Assembly: GCA_963693315.1 (NCBI GenBank)
Contig: OY856187.1
Coordinates: forward strand, 388,568,885 to 388,632,884
Length of the DNA: 64,000 nt
DNA from: Diogma glabrata
Lineage: Eukaryota; Arthropoda; Insecta; Diptera; Cylindrotomidae
Direction of reading: 5' to 3'
The notes below the pieces were generated by a model. The model was not told the origin of the DNA. It saw only the letters and a list, made by a program, of their open reading frames with translations, and ran no database searches. Shown here in pieces: positions 48,201-60,451 of this stretch (its first letter is position 1; the number at the start of each line of letters is the position of its first letter). The translations under genes and the position numbers were made by a program.

Positions 48201-49560
48201 ATATGTGTCCTTTAGGTTCAAAAACGATCTATTCCACTTTTTGAAATTTTTGAGTTATTAATTGATTTCGTATCTTTCCATTAAACTGCAAGTATACGTA
48301 AAGCAAAAATTCAAAAATACGTATCTATTTCTGCGAAAATTGGGTACCAAATTTCAGTTACGTTTCAAAAGCAATCTATTCCGTCATAACTTTTTAAACA
48401 AAAGAAAGCTATTCCATTTTATTTTGCAATCAAAAACAATCTATTCCAATAAGAATCATGTCGTTAAAAAACAAAACATGCCTATTCCAAAACATGCGTT
48501 TGGCGCCAAAATCCTTTATTTCATAATAATCGTATGCAAAAATCAATCGATCGTGATATTTGTTTGAAAGTGGTTGATTTTTTGTGAGCTACATCAATTT
48601 TTAAATTATCTAGTAAGTAAATAGTAATTATTTTACAATACATAAAATGGATTTTTAATTTAATTTAATTTTAATTATGAATATTGTTTAGAAAATGGAT
48701 TTAATTGAATCGCCCGTTATCAGCGATCAGCCGCGTAAACAAAAATAAACATTCTTAGTCATAAACGATTCATTCAGCCATTGCCAAAAGTTCCGGATTA
48801 AGCCGCATATAACAGCCGCCAATTGTATATGTATATGTTTGGCATGATTGTGGTCATTCTGCTCTCACAACAAACAACGTCTTTCTGTATTACTGGACAG
48901 AGAATGTTCACACCAAGGGCTCCAATGAAATAGCAGACCTCTGTTTACCATCGACTTTGCCACATGAATCTAAACAATATAGACACAGTTCGCTTAGTGG
49001 CCGACGGATGTGGTGGCCAGAATAAAAATTCTATTATGGTGGGAATGTGCGAATACTTTTTATCACAGGTTGCACAACGAAATTTCAAAAAAATAGAGTT
49101 GATTTTCCTGATTCTCGGACATTCGTCTCGGACATTTACCTGCCAGATATTTAAGAAATCAATATTTTGTTTTATTGTATTATCTAAAATCAATCAACGT
49201 GGTAAAAAATTCTTGGTTTAAAAATTCGAAAAGCCAGCGATTTGGCAGAAAACCAAATGATCAATCAAAAAGTTAGTTTCAAAACATACCTTTTCCGAGA
49301 GCAATGTGTTTCAAAACGAACCTATTCCATCGTGTAAAGTTCAAAACGTGTCTATTCCAAAATTGTTTCTAAAATACCAGCTTAACTTTACTACCTACAT
49401 TGTTTTACACTTCAAACAAATTGATTAAAAATATCTAAAGAAATGAATTAAACAATAAAATCACCGTTTTTGTAAATAATTTAAAAAAAAAAAGTTTTTT
49501 TCATTTATCTCGAAAACTCGTAAAGTGGAATAGATCGTTTTTGAACTTAAAGGACACATA
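48201..49560. mobile_element. Inner DNA transposon with CTATTCCA repeats
   Basis: Arms of ~40 bp (ATATGTGTCCTTTAGGTTCA... at 48201-48240; complement at 49521-49560) bound the unit. Both subterminal regions carry several variants of TTCAAAA(A)C...CTATTCCA: ~48217, 48365, 48427, 48478, ~49303 and ~49348, plus the arms themselves. Such iterated words are usual transposase-binding sites. It encodes a transposase fragment (48820-49220). It is nested in the GATC-rich element. Confidence 0.7.
48820..49220 (+). pseudogene. Transposase-like fragment with ADGCGGQNKN motif
   Basis: The first part (~48820-48955) reads YVYVWHDCGHSALTTNNVF then YYWTENVHTKGSNEIADL. After a frameshift near 48960 it continues NIDTVRLVADGCGGQNKNSI and IELIFLILGHSSRTF (intact relatives usually have GHS..P.DRVF). 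The CGGQNKN...GHS pattern is characteristic of a large family of insect transposon-encoded proteins (DUF7869-like, from memory). The Asp of ADGC and the His of GHS are probable active-site region residues; this is not verified. Both ends are missing. Confidence 0.65.
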
Positions 49561-49676
49561 TGGCGTAACGATTTTTAATCATGTCCGGATCAGGAGGCCT
49601 GATTCATCCCTGATCAGTCTTCGGGTAATCCTGATCCGGATCGGACCCTATACTGATCTAATTTCTAGTCGGGTAA

Positions 49677-49829
49677 TTAGTAGATAACCGATTTTTTTGT
49701 AAATTCAAAGTGTAATATATAGAGATGTTGATAAATTCGGATGTATTTGTTTTCCTCGATGTGTAAAAGAAAAAATTATAAATGAATGTCGTGGCTTTCT
49801 TCATGTTGAGAGTTATACTATCTATACCC
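49677..49829. other. Short flank between transposon and tandem array
   Basis: AT-rich, no features; it leads into the 69-bp array. Confidence 0.5.
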
Positions 49830-50400
49830 GTTATCAATGCAATGTACCAGCGATCGCCGTAGTTCCTGTGGCACAACATTTCTTTGTTATTAACATACAT
49901 CTTACCAGTGCAGTTTGTTAACACTCGCTATATTTGGGGTGCAACATTTATTTTATACTTGTTAATTTACATCTTATCAGTACAGTTGGGTAACAATCAT
50001 CTAGTAGTTGTGGTGCAACATTGATGGTATTAATTTGCATATTATCAGCACCATTTGACAACAATCGCTTTATTGGGGACGCAACCTTTGTATATTATTT
50101 ATACCAGTGGCCAATGCAATTTATTAATAATCACCTATCATTTGGGGTGCAACATTTGTATATTGATTAAATTACATCTTACCAGTGCAGTTTGTTAACA
50201 CTCACTACATTTGGGAGACGCAACATTTATATATTATCTACACAAATTACCATTGCAACTTATCAACAATCATCTAGTAGTTGTGGTGCAACATTGATGG
50301 TATTAACTTGCATATAATCAGCACAATTTGTCAACGATCGGTTTAGTTTGTGACGCAACATTTCTACATTAGTTATACAATTTATCAGTGCCACTTATGC
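49830..50400 (+). repeat. ~69-bp tandem repeat, eight monomers, 4-monomer higher order
   Basis: The landmark GCAACATT falls at about 49872, 49941, 50015, 50081, 50149, 50220, 50288 and 50355 (spacing 66-74). Near-identical sentences recur four monomers apart: TTACCAGTGCAGTTTGTTAA at 49902 and 50179, and CTAGTAGTTGTGGTGCAACA at 50001 and 50275. Confidence 0.9.
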
Positions 50401-52790
50401 TTATGCACTTTATGCTTATGATTACACACCTACTCATCTTATCATCCTTTGTCGGCTGTAATATTCACCGATGATGGAGTGCTGAACGCTAGGACAGCGA
50501 GGCCTGTCGGATATAACCATGGGGTGAGTACTCTTTAATTATTTTTCTTTGGTTCTTTCAAATAAAGGTATGAATGCGCGGGTGAATGAGTGTAGGTATG
50601 GATGAATGTGGGCGTGATTGTCGATGCGCGTACGTGAATGTATATGGTGGATATATTTAAGACACTACAAATTAAGTTAAAAACAATTATAAATGCGATA
50701 CTTTCTTATAATGTAATATTTTTTGGGAATCAATGCTCAATTCCTAATAATTTTTATGCTACCTGTAACTGGCTTATAAGGAAATCAGTCATGCCGCTGT
50801 GATGGTAACCGCCATAACTTAGCACTGTGAACCCGTTGTGAAGGAATTAGCCTATAATTTCTAGGTATCAATCAGAACAACAACTACTGTTCACTGGGGA
50901 TCATGATCGGATTTGGCGATGGGCATTTATTTATTCAGTTTATTGTAAATATGGCGGGTGAGGTTTTCACGTAACCTACGATTTGATTGTCAGCTTACAA
51001 GTGATGGTATTATTTTGTGGACGTGATCAGAATGATCAAATGTCAGCAGTAAAAATTACTTTAATTGCTACTATTTACTATAATGGCCAAGTTTCTTTGA
51101 ACTTAATTGTCGTGCTTGGATATATAGGTGTGTATGTGGATAGGGGTGTTTGAAGGTAAGTGTGGGTGTGTGGGAAGATGTGAGCGTGCATGAAGCGTTA
51201 GAGTGTGGGCATATGGGAGTGAATGTGGGGGTTGAACGTGGTGATCGCGGGTCTTTCGCAAAAGGGGTCGCCAGAGTCTCATTTTCTCATTTGTAATCTT
51301 TCCATTTCTGTATAATCTCGTAATTCGCGTACATGTCTGTATTTGTATTGGAGCAGCAGGGTTTACCAATCGAACTCCATACTGTGACTAGCCCGAAGCA
51401 TTTAAACAACCTAAATTAGCTACGCGACCTGCTATGCCGCTTCATTAGTTCGCCAATGAAAAAGCTCTTCATTACAAACGTAACACTTATGGCAATGAGT
51501 TTGCTAGTACTATATTAAAAAATAATTCAGCCACAAAATAATATGAAAGAAAATTTTTAATTTTTCAACAGTATCGAATAACTTTCGGTTAATTGGAAAA
51601 ACCGAGATGTTGTGGGTTGTTATTATTTATTGCATCGAAAAATTCTATTCCAAACTCTCAATTTTCAATTAGCTTAAATTATAAATAAATTTAACAAATT
51701 TTTTATTAAAAGTTCGAAAGCTTCAAAGTATTAAAAAAGTTTTGCGTTTAAAAAAGCTCAATTCAATTTTTTATAAGTCGAAAAGCCTTTAAGTGTACAG
51801 ACCTAATTATAAAATAATGGAGGTAAACAAATTCTACGAAAATTTGAATAAATTGCATTAATTACAATCAATTGAATTGAACGTGAACTGTAGACAATGT
51901 TAATGATAGACATTTCATCTGTAGGTAATTACAAAACAGCAGTGTACAATAAATCAAACAAAAACTGTTTGCATTTAACTCTTTTGTAATTGATGGATTG
52001 CGATGTGGATTTTGCATTTTAATACTAGTATATGGCTATATAAATGATATATTGGAATTTTATGTTGTAATCGTCGGCGTGGGATTATATTTTTATCTTG
52101 GAATTATACTGACTGAGATGAAACATAAAAAAGATGTTTTTATATTTTTTGTTAGATTTTGTCTTGTTAGATCTGTAATTATAATCTTACTTTAGGGAAA
52201 TATGTCAGCTGTTATACACTAATCTAGAAATTGTTCATTTAATTTGTTTTTAATCCAGTTTGTACATATTTCGTTTGGATGTTCCATTCGAAATATAAGT
52301 ATGTGATTATTTATTAAGGATAAGCTGATTTGGGTATAAAAGTATATTTAATTTCTGTAATCTTACAAAATGTTGATTTTGAAAATGTTCTACTTAAAAT
52401 AATCGCTTAAATATGTTATTAAAGCTTAAAGTTCTTTAGTAACCATCTACCTACGTGACTACCTATCTATAATGGAATCGTTTTATTTTATCACAATATA
52501 ATCAATTTAAAAAAAAAAGTTCATTGACAAGAGTCAATTTATTTTGACATGTATATTTGTTTTATGTTGGTTTAAAAAAATGACAAGAACATAAAAACTG
52601 TAACATCCTAGATACAACTCTATAACAATAGGATTGAATTTTTCAAACAAACCATACTGAATACAAAAGTAAAATAGAGGAAACAATTATAAAAAAGCGT
52701 TTTAAATAATAACAAGAACTAAACGTTTCCGTTATGTTTACAATTTGTTTAAAAGAGCAATTTTGTTTTTGTTAAAGTTTTATATATTAC
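50401..52790. other. Gene-free stretch left of the host exons
   Basis: It contains a donor-like GGGGTGAGTA near 50521 followed by GT-rich DNA, a second GT-rich block (51110-51240), and GCGACCTGCTATGCCGCTTC at 51424-51443, related to 31602. It also holds the antisense SINE-body piece at 51587-51622. If the exons at 52791-53147 are real, 50401-52790 would be intron or downstream sequence of that gene. I found no further exon. Confidence 0.45.
51587..51622 (-). repeat. Partial SINE body copy
   Basis: GGTTAATTGGAAAAACCGAG and the following bases are the complement of the CCGGTTTTCCAATTAACC body at 29446-29464, with substitutions. No A or B box is present. Confidence 0.45.
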
Positions 52791-52914
52791 CTTTCTATTT
52801 TCTGCAGGCATACTTGATGTTCTCATCCTTTGTCGTTGTTTTGTTGCTCTAATACTACTACCTTCAATTGCTCTTTGAAACGGAATTGGTGATTTAGATG
52901 TTGAAAATTTATCT
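52791..52914 (-). CDS. Internal exon of an unidentified host gene (downstream exon)
   Basis: On the minus strand a TTTCTAG acceptor ends at 52915 and a GTAATA donor starts at 52790. The 124-nt exon supplies the last base of a split codon and then exactly 41 codons with no stop. The peptide contains DKFSTSKSPIPFQRAI and RATKQRQRMRTSSMPAENRK: basic and Ser/Thr-rich, predicted disordered, with basophilic phosphosite-like RTSS. It continues in phase from the exon at 52990-53147, split codon CG|A for Arg. I do not recognise the gene. The intron between the two exons is only 75 nt, typical of insects. Base composition is less AT-rich than its flanks. Confidence 0.65.
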
Positions 52915-52989
52915 CTAGAAATAAGATTTTGAATAATATTTTTATAAATATAAGCATTTAAAAGGAATTTGTAGTAAATATTTACATAC

Positions 52990-53147
52990 CGTGAATGGGT
53001 TTCGTTTACAGTCTTTCCCCATGTTTGATCTTCTTGTTTTGTATTAGATCTTGATTGGAATTCAATTGGAATTTCTGCTATGGCAATTGATGAGGCACGT
53101 CGTCGTGAAATTGCAGGTGATTTTGGTGGACGATTTGGGTTAGAATC
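52990..53147 (-). CDS. Internal exon of an unidentified host gene (upstream exon)
   Basis: The acceptor TTTATTTCAG ends at 53148 and the donor GTATGT starts at 52989. The 158-nt exon reads 52 codons plus two bases with no stop. The peptide has a Pro-rich start (NPNRPPKSPAISRRR), then RRRASSIAIAEIPIEF, and ends QTWGKTVNETHS. RRRAS fits the R-R-x-S protein kinase A consensus, so a regulated cytoplasmic or signalling protein is plausible, but this is inference. Nothing TE-like appears. The exon is part of a gene reaching beyond this block; the upstream exon would lie at higher coordinates, probably past the gypsy insertion. Phase 0 entry is assumed from the clean frame across both exons. Confidence 0.65.
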
Positions 53148-54085
<938 letters not shown>

Positions 54086-55943
54086 TACTTTCTACTACTT
54101 TCGCTTTGCCTCGATGGCCTTTCTTAATTCTATAAACCACGTCATTCAACTTCGTTATAATATTGTAAGGTCCTTCCCATGCAGCTTGCAGTTTTGGTGA
54201 TAACCCTCGTTTTCGTTGTGGGTTGTGTAGCCATACTAATTGTCCTTCTTCGAAACCTTTATTATTAGATCGTATATCATATCGGGCTTTCATTTTATCA
54301 CTGGTCAGTTGTATCTTCTGCCGAACAAGATTGTGAATATCCTCAAGGTTCTTCCTGATTCGGTTGACGTATTCTTGTGCAGACAATGATGTTGATGGTA
54401 CCGCTCCAAATTTGAGGTCACCAGGAAGTCTTAAATCACTTCCAAAAATAGTTTGAGCTGGTGTCATGGTCGTGGTGTCATGAACTGCTGATCTGTATGT
54501 GATCAAAAATAAAGGAATGTGTTGATCCCAGTTACGTTGATTCTTACTGACCACTTTTGCTAGAAATTTCTCCAAAGTAGCATTGAATCTCTCAACCATC
54601 CCATCTGACTGTGGGTGTGAAGCTGTCGTCCTCGTTTTGTTAATCCCCAGCATTTGACAAATTTCCTGGAATACAGCTGACTCGAAGTTCCGTCCCTGAT
54701 CGGTGTGGATCTCCATAGGAACTCCATAGCGGCTAATCCAATTATTTATTACAGCTTCAGCGATTGTGTTTGCTATCACAAGCACATATTTATTCTGATT
54801 ATCAGTTGTTGGAAATGGTCCCGCTACATCCATTGCGATCCTTTCAAATGGAGCACCTACATTGTATTGCTTCATTTTTCCATGACTTCTTCGTGCGGGT
54901 TCTTTCACCGCCGCACATTTATCGCATTTTTGACACCACTCTACAATTGATTGCCGAGTCCCCGACCAGTAAAACCGTTGTCGTATTTTTGCAAGAGTCT
55001 TATTGATCCCAAGGTGACCTCCACTCGGTCCTTCGTGATACTCCTTCAGTACTGCTTCTATTTTCTCTTTTGGTACCACTGTAAGGGATTGCTTTATCTT
55101 GCCATCTGAGCTTTCCCATATTCTCTTTAGGCATCCATTCTCTAACTGGAGACTGTCCCATTGCACCCAGTACGCCTTCAAAGTTGGAGTTTTATCGGAA
55201 ATTTCTCCCCATACTGGTTTGCAACCCTTTTCCTTGAACTCGATGATGGGTGCAAGATCCGGATCTTCTAATTGATCTTTTCTTATGGCTTCAGCTGTCC
55301 ATTCATCGTCAGGTAGCACTTGTAGTAATCGTACATCGATGATGTTCTCCTTATTTTCTTGACGACTGCAATGCTTGCATTCAACTGGACAGGGTCGTCT
55401 CGATAATGCATCAGCGTTCCCATGTGCAGTACCCTTTCGATGTTCAATGTCCAAATCGTACGCCTGCAACCGTTCGATCCAGCGTGCTACTTGTCCCTCT
55501 GGATTTTTGAACTGGAGTAGCCATCTTAACGCACCATGGTCAGTTCTAAGATGAAATTTCTGACCATACAAGTATTTATGAAAATGTTTGACGCATTCCA
55601 TAATGGCCAATAACTCCTTCCGGGTAACACAATAATTTCGCTCCGGCTTTGATAACATTTTCAAAAAATAAGCTATCACCTTTTCCTGACCATCTATATT
55701 CTGCGACAAGACTCCTCCTATACCTTCATTACTGGCATCAGTATCCAAAATAAACTGAACATTTGGTATAGGATAGGACAGAATTGGAGCCGTACATAAT
55801 CTCTTTCGGAGCTCCACAAATGCTTGTTCTTGAGGTTCATTCCATTCAAATGCCTTATCTTTTCTGGTTAACTCATGCAGACTTTTGGCAACGTTGGCGA
55901 ATCCTGGCACAAACCGTCTGTAATATGTGCACAATCCAAGGAA

Positions 55944-55983
55944 GCTTCGTAGTTCATGTAGGTTCTTCGTAGTTCATGTAGGT
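55944..55983 (-). repeat. 20-bp tandem duplication breaking pol
   Basis: CTTCGTAGTTCATGTAGGTT (55944-55963) is repeated as CTTCGTAGTTCATGTAGGTC (55964-55983). Twenty added bases shift the pol frame between RT and RNase H and create the stop at 55974-55976. Confidence 0.9.
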
Positions 55984-57589
55984 CTTGGCCAGTTCATAAC
56001 TGCTGCAATCTTGTCAGAATCTGTATGAATTCCCATTGCCGTAACCTTGTGTCCCAAATATTTTACTTCTTCCTTGAAAAGTGAACACTTTTTGGGACTT
56101 AACTTTAAACCGGCTGCTTGCAACCTTTCCAGTACCTCCGCCAAGTTCTTCAAGTGGTCATCAAAGTCTTTACCCATGACGATGATGTCATCCAAATATA
56201 CAAGGCATGTTTTCCAGTGCAAGCCTTTAAGTACCCGTTCCATTAATCTCTCGAAAGTTGCGGGAGCGTTGCATAACCCAAATGGCATGACATTAAATTG
56301 CCATAGTCCATTACCTACACTGAACGCCGTTTTCTCCCGATCTTCCTCTGCAACTTCCACCTGCCAGTAACCACTCTGCAGATCCAGTGTTGAAAACAAT
56401 CTTGAACCCGATAATGTATCTAGTGTATCATCAATCCTAGGCAATGGGTAGCTATCCTTCTTAGTAACTATGTTTAGTTTCCTGTAGTAAACACAAAATC
56501 TCAAGCTTCCATGTTTCTTGCCAACTAACACCACAGGTGAGCTCCAGGGACTGTCTGAAGGCTCAATTACACCAGCTTCTTTCATATCTCTTACCATTTT
56601 ATCTGCTTCCTCTCTTTTAGCCAATGGTAATCGTCTTGGTGCCTGGCGTATCGGCTTTTCTGCTCCGGTGTCAATACGATGTTTTACCATATTGGTTCTG
56701 CCATTCCCTTCAGGTGTACTACAGAATACAGACTTGTGCCGCTCCAACAATTGACGGGCTGCTTTCTTCTGTTCTTCTGAAAGCCCTTCTGTCCATTTTT
56801 GCACAAGTTGCTCCATTTCTGCCTTTTGTTGTTTTGTGTTGACAGAGCAATTGATGTTTTTCTGCTCGCACTTTATTATTTTAGCTACCTCTTCACATTG
56901 TCCTATGATTGATCCTTTTTTCATTGTTTTCTGCGTATCTGACAGATTTAAAACTCTTACTGGTATTTTGTAATCAGCATCTGATCTAACTAAAGTTTTC
57001 CCTATAACGACTTCTTTAAAATTTTCATGTTCTTTGTTGGCTTCTACAACCCACAACCTGGGTGACCCAGAACCTCCTTCCAATTTTCCCCAAATGATTG
57101 TTTCTGATTGGGGTGGCAGCTTTTCCCTGTGATCTAATATTATTCGACGAACACAATTTGAATCTTCACCATTAAATTGGAGTGGCAACTCAACATTTCC
57201 GTAAGTGAGTACTCCTTTTCCAGCATCAATAACGAATCCATTTGGCCTCATGAAGTCCATTCCCAGGATGACTTCATCCACAATGTCAGCTACCACCACT
57301 TCATGTTGAAAGTGAGTATTCCCTATTTCAAAGTTGACCACTTTCTTTCCTTTAATACTTGCACTTTCGCCAGTAGCTGTCTGCATCCGGTATCTCCCTG
57401 CTGGTTTTAGTTTCCCTTTCACAATATCAGTGCGGACAATTGTATTTGTTGCTCCCGTATCTAACGTGATGACACAACTTTTTCCATCAATATTAGCCCT
57501 AACAGTCAGGCTGTCACCTCCCCTTGTCAATCTCGAAACATGGATGAAGGTTATGGGGCAATCGGTTGTGGGAGCCAGCTTACGCCCCT

Positions 57590-58868
57590 TTAGGCTGACT
57601 CGTTGTAGTTTAACTGATGCGGTGCTGCTCTATCGTCTTCCCTAGCTTGCTGCACCCGTTTTTCTGCTTGACGTCGCTGCATAGGCGATGCTGATCTTGC
57701 TCGTTTCCTTCTCACATCTCTGCATTCCCTCGAAATATGACCCAACTTGCCACATAACCAGCATCGGATTCTATCACTTCTGACACTCTCTCGTAGTCTT
57801 GGTTTATAACCGTTGTCGTCAGCCAACTCCACCCGACGTATTTTAATTGATGGTTTTATAATTGCTTGTGCAGTTTCATTTGTTAAGGCATAAGCAATAG
57901 TTTCTGCGAATGTTGCTTTTGGCGACAACATTACTGCTTTTCGTGTTTCTGGATCACGAATACCATCAGTAAACGCCTCGATCTTCATTTTCTCCATAAA
58001 ATTCGGTGGAGTATTCGAGTGTCCTAAATGTACAAGGCGTTCTACTGCCGAAGAATACTCCTGAATGCTTTCTCCATTCCGTTGCAAGCGACCCTTTAAC
58101 TCGATCCGGTATAGCTCCTTTTTGTGGTCGCTGCCATATTTTCGTTCCAACGCATTCATCACTTCAGCATAACTTTTGCGATCGTTTTCTGGTACTGCCT
58201 GTAATGCTTCAGCTGCTTCACCTTTAAGCGCAACTATCAATGCAGCAAGACGATTTTCAGCGTTCCAAACATTTTGATCAGCTGCGGTTTCGAACTGGAA
58301 CTTGAAGATGCCGAAAGATGTGGTACCGTCATACGATGGTGGCTTTAGTTTAATATTTGCTATTTGTTGTACCACATGTGAAGTGACTTTATTCGTTTCA
58401 ACATCTTGCAACCGTTTCTCGAAATCATCAACTTTGGAAAGTACCTTTTTGTTTTCGTCAAGCACTTTTTGTTCTAATTCTTGGATTTCGCTTTGAATTT
58501 TCTCGACTTTTCCATCGAACGCCGTTGACATTTGTAGAAGTTTCTCATCCAAATGTTGATGTATTCCAATTTTCAACTCATTTATTTGCTGGTTCATCTC
58601 ATCTTTATTTGCAGCAAGTGTTGCAGTAATCTCTTCTTTATTAACAGCAATGTTATTGTTGACTGTTTCCAGCTGTTGATTGATGTTGCAGCTTTGTTGA
58701 TCAAATTTTTGATTGAGTTCGTCTTTAATGGCAACCATCTGTTGACTGATTGACAAACTCATCTGTTGCATCATAGCCATTAACTGCGTAAAATCGCAGT
58801 TTCCAGATGGTAATGTTGTTGTTGTTTCTGCAACAAAACTTTTCTCCTCATCAGCTGCCACTAGATCA
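57590..58868 (-). pseudogene. Gypsy gag: coiled coil, capsid, CCHC knuckle
   Basis: The open frame of ~424 codons begins near 58868 and ends LNYNESA at 57590. There is no ATG at the front; the frame opens out of the SAP segment at 58869-59023 through a small frameshift. Residues ~20-160 are Gln- and Lys-rich heptads (coiled coil). A Ty3-type capsid follows, with KLKPPSYDG, ALKGEAAEALQ and LERKYGSDHKKELYRIEL. CWLCGKLGHISREC near residue 365-380 is a single C-x2-C-x4-H-x4-C knuckle, followed by an Arg-rich tail. The product would assemble the particle and bind genomic RNA. The frame after the break is intact. Confidence 0.85.
57608..57614 (-). promoter_or_regulatory. Candidate -1 ribosomal frameshift site GTTAAAC
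   Basis: On the minus strand G TTA AAC stands in the gag frame in X XXY YYZ phase. Slipping back one base continues GTT AAA CTA, which is exactly the pol frame, eight codons before the gag stop. Downstream GGGGC and GCCCC can pair around a loop containing GGCTCCC. The motif type is known from -1 frameshifting RNAs. Confidence 0.6.
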
Positions 58869-59023
58869 TTATTTGTACTAATCTCTCCAAACTGGTAACT
58901 TTAACGTCCATTCCATTGGCTTCCATACCTTGTCGAAGCCGTAGCGTCAATTCAGTTTTGTTGCCGGTTGTTGCCAATCCACGTTGTTCTAGTTCTTTCT
59001 TTAACTCAAGAACCTTCAATTCA
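58869..59023 (-). pseudogene. SAP-like N-terminal segment of gypsy gag
   Basis: Upstream of gag, in another frame, lies SELKVLELKKELEQRGLATT followed by GNKTELTLRLRQGMEANG. This two-helix LKxELxxRGL...GxKxxLxxRL pattern is typical of SAP domains, which bind AT-rich DNA. It ends at a TAG overlapping the start of the gag frame. No ATG opens this frame; an ATG at 59038-59040 is out of phase after a TAA, so a second lesion is likely. Confidence 0.65.
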
Positions 59024-59055
59024 CTTTATAAAACCATTATTAACAGCTAACTAAT

Positions 59056-59070
59056 CCGCCGATGTCACCA
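59056..59070 (-). promoter_or_regulatory. Gypsy primer-binding site
   Basis: TGGTGACATCGGCGG lies one base after the LTR end GCAACA on the minus strand, the expected place for the tRNA primer. The tRNA was not identified. Confidence 0.55.
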
Positions 59071-59071
59071 A

Positions 59072-59633
59072 TGTTGCGTTTTTCCAAACTTCCTTCGAAT
59101 TGGCCTTACTCTCAATTCGCTAAACGTAATTCTCAATCTCTTCCTGAGTTCGATCACTGATTAGTAAGCAAACACACCAGGTTTTATTAAGTATTCAACA
59201 CCTTAACTGTTCCACAACAACAGGAAGACAAGGCAGCAAACAATATTCTTAACTAGAATATTCTTTTAACAGCTTCAGAAACTCCAACGGTTTATTGTAG
59301 AAATTTCCAGTAATTCAACGTTCAAAATAATACACAAATTATTTCTACTTAATAACACTTTAAACTTTATTTACAAAATAACTTTACACGAAAGCTAATT
59401 TAAAGATCACTTTTATAATTTTAACTTCACAATCGCAGGTTTAAAATAAAACTAATTAAAAACTACAATAGGTAATTTTCTTATATACCTTCTGCAATAC
59501 TTCTAGATAATTCGACATCACTTTCCAGAAACCTTGAGAAAATATTAGAATATTCGATTATTTTACGTTATGTTGATTTGATTCATAAAATCGTTTATGT
59601 TGACCCTATTTCTAAGAAGAGACAACAACAACA
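59072..59633 (-). repeat. 5' LTR of gypsy element, complete
   Basis: The 562-bp LTR reads TGTTGTTGTTGTCTC... on the minus strand and ends GGAAAAACGCAACA. It holds AT-rich U3 and the segment shared with the truncated left copy. Confidence 0.85.
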
Positions 59634-59683
59634 ATATTCATTTCATTCAATTTCTGTTGTGTTTTGTTGATTTTATTTTCCTG

Positions 59684-59988
<305 letters not shown>

Positions 59989-60451
59989 CAGTTTCCATGT
60001 TACGTACAAAGACAATCATCCGCTTTAAAAATTGCTTGGAGAGCGACATTATTTTTATAAAAATTTTTTAACATATCATTTTTTTGGCATTTTATCATTA
60101 CTTTCAACTAGTAAAAAAGGTTTTTTTAAAACAAAATTTTTGTTTAACTAAACTTAAAAAAAAGGACGTTACGTACATAAGACAAAAAAAGGACCGCATT
60201 TTTTGGAAGTTTGTTTATTTATAAAAATTTATCGAATGTATGACGTTTATAAAAAAAACAGAAATAGTATCTGAAAGTAAAAGAAACGCACTTATTTTTA
60301 ATGCTTTTATTTAACCTTTAATTCAACATTTTCAAACGTAAAAATCAAAAAACTAGCGTTACGTACATGTCTCAAAGCGTTACGTACAAAGACACCGATA
60401 CAAAATATACTCGAAATTCAATTAGTATCTTAAAGTAAATGTTTAATTCAC

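Larger units (their letters stand above)
47035..49676. mobile_element. TIR element rich in GATC palindromes (outer of a nested pair)
   Basis: TTACCCGACTGGAAATTAG at 47035-47053 is matched inverted by CTAATTTCTAGTCGGGTAA at 49658-49676. Subterminal DNA on both sides is full of CTGATCAG and GATCCGGATC words: four 50-bp units on the left, a GGATCCGGCATGGATCTTT series at 48060-48200, and CCTGATCCGGATCGGACC on the right. No protein belongs clearly to the outer element, and another transposon is nested inside. Confidence 0.65.

Noticed and set aside
49830..50400. CRISPR-like array
   Set aside because: Monomers are contiguous diverged tandem repeats with no unique spacers, in an insect genome.
54705..57645. 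Plus-strand ORFs across the gypsy region
   Set aside because: Antisense shadows of the gag and pol frames on the minus strand.
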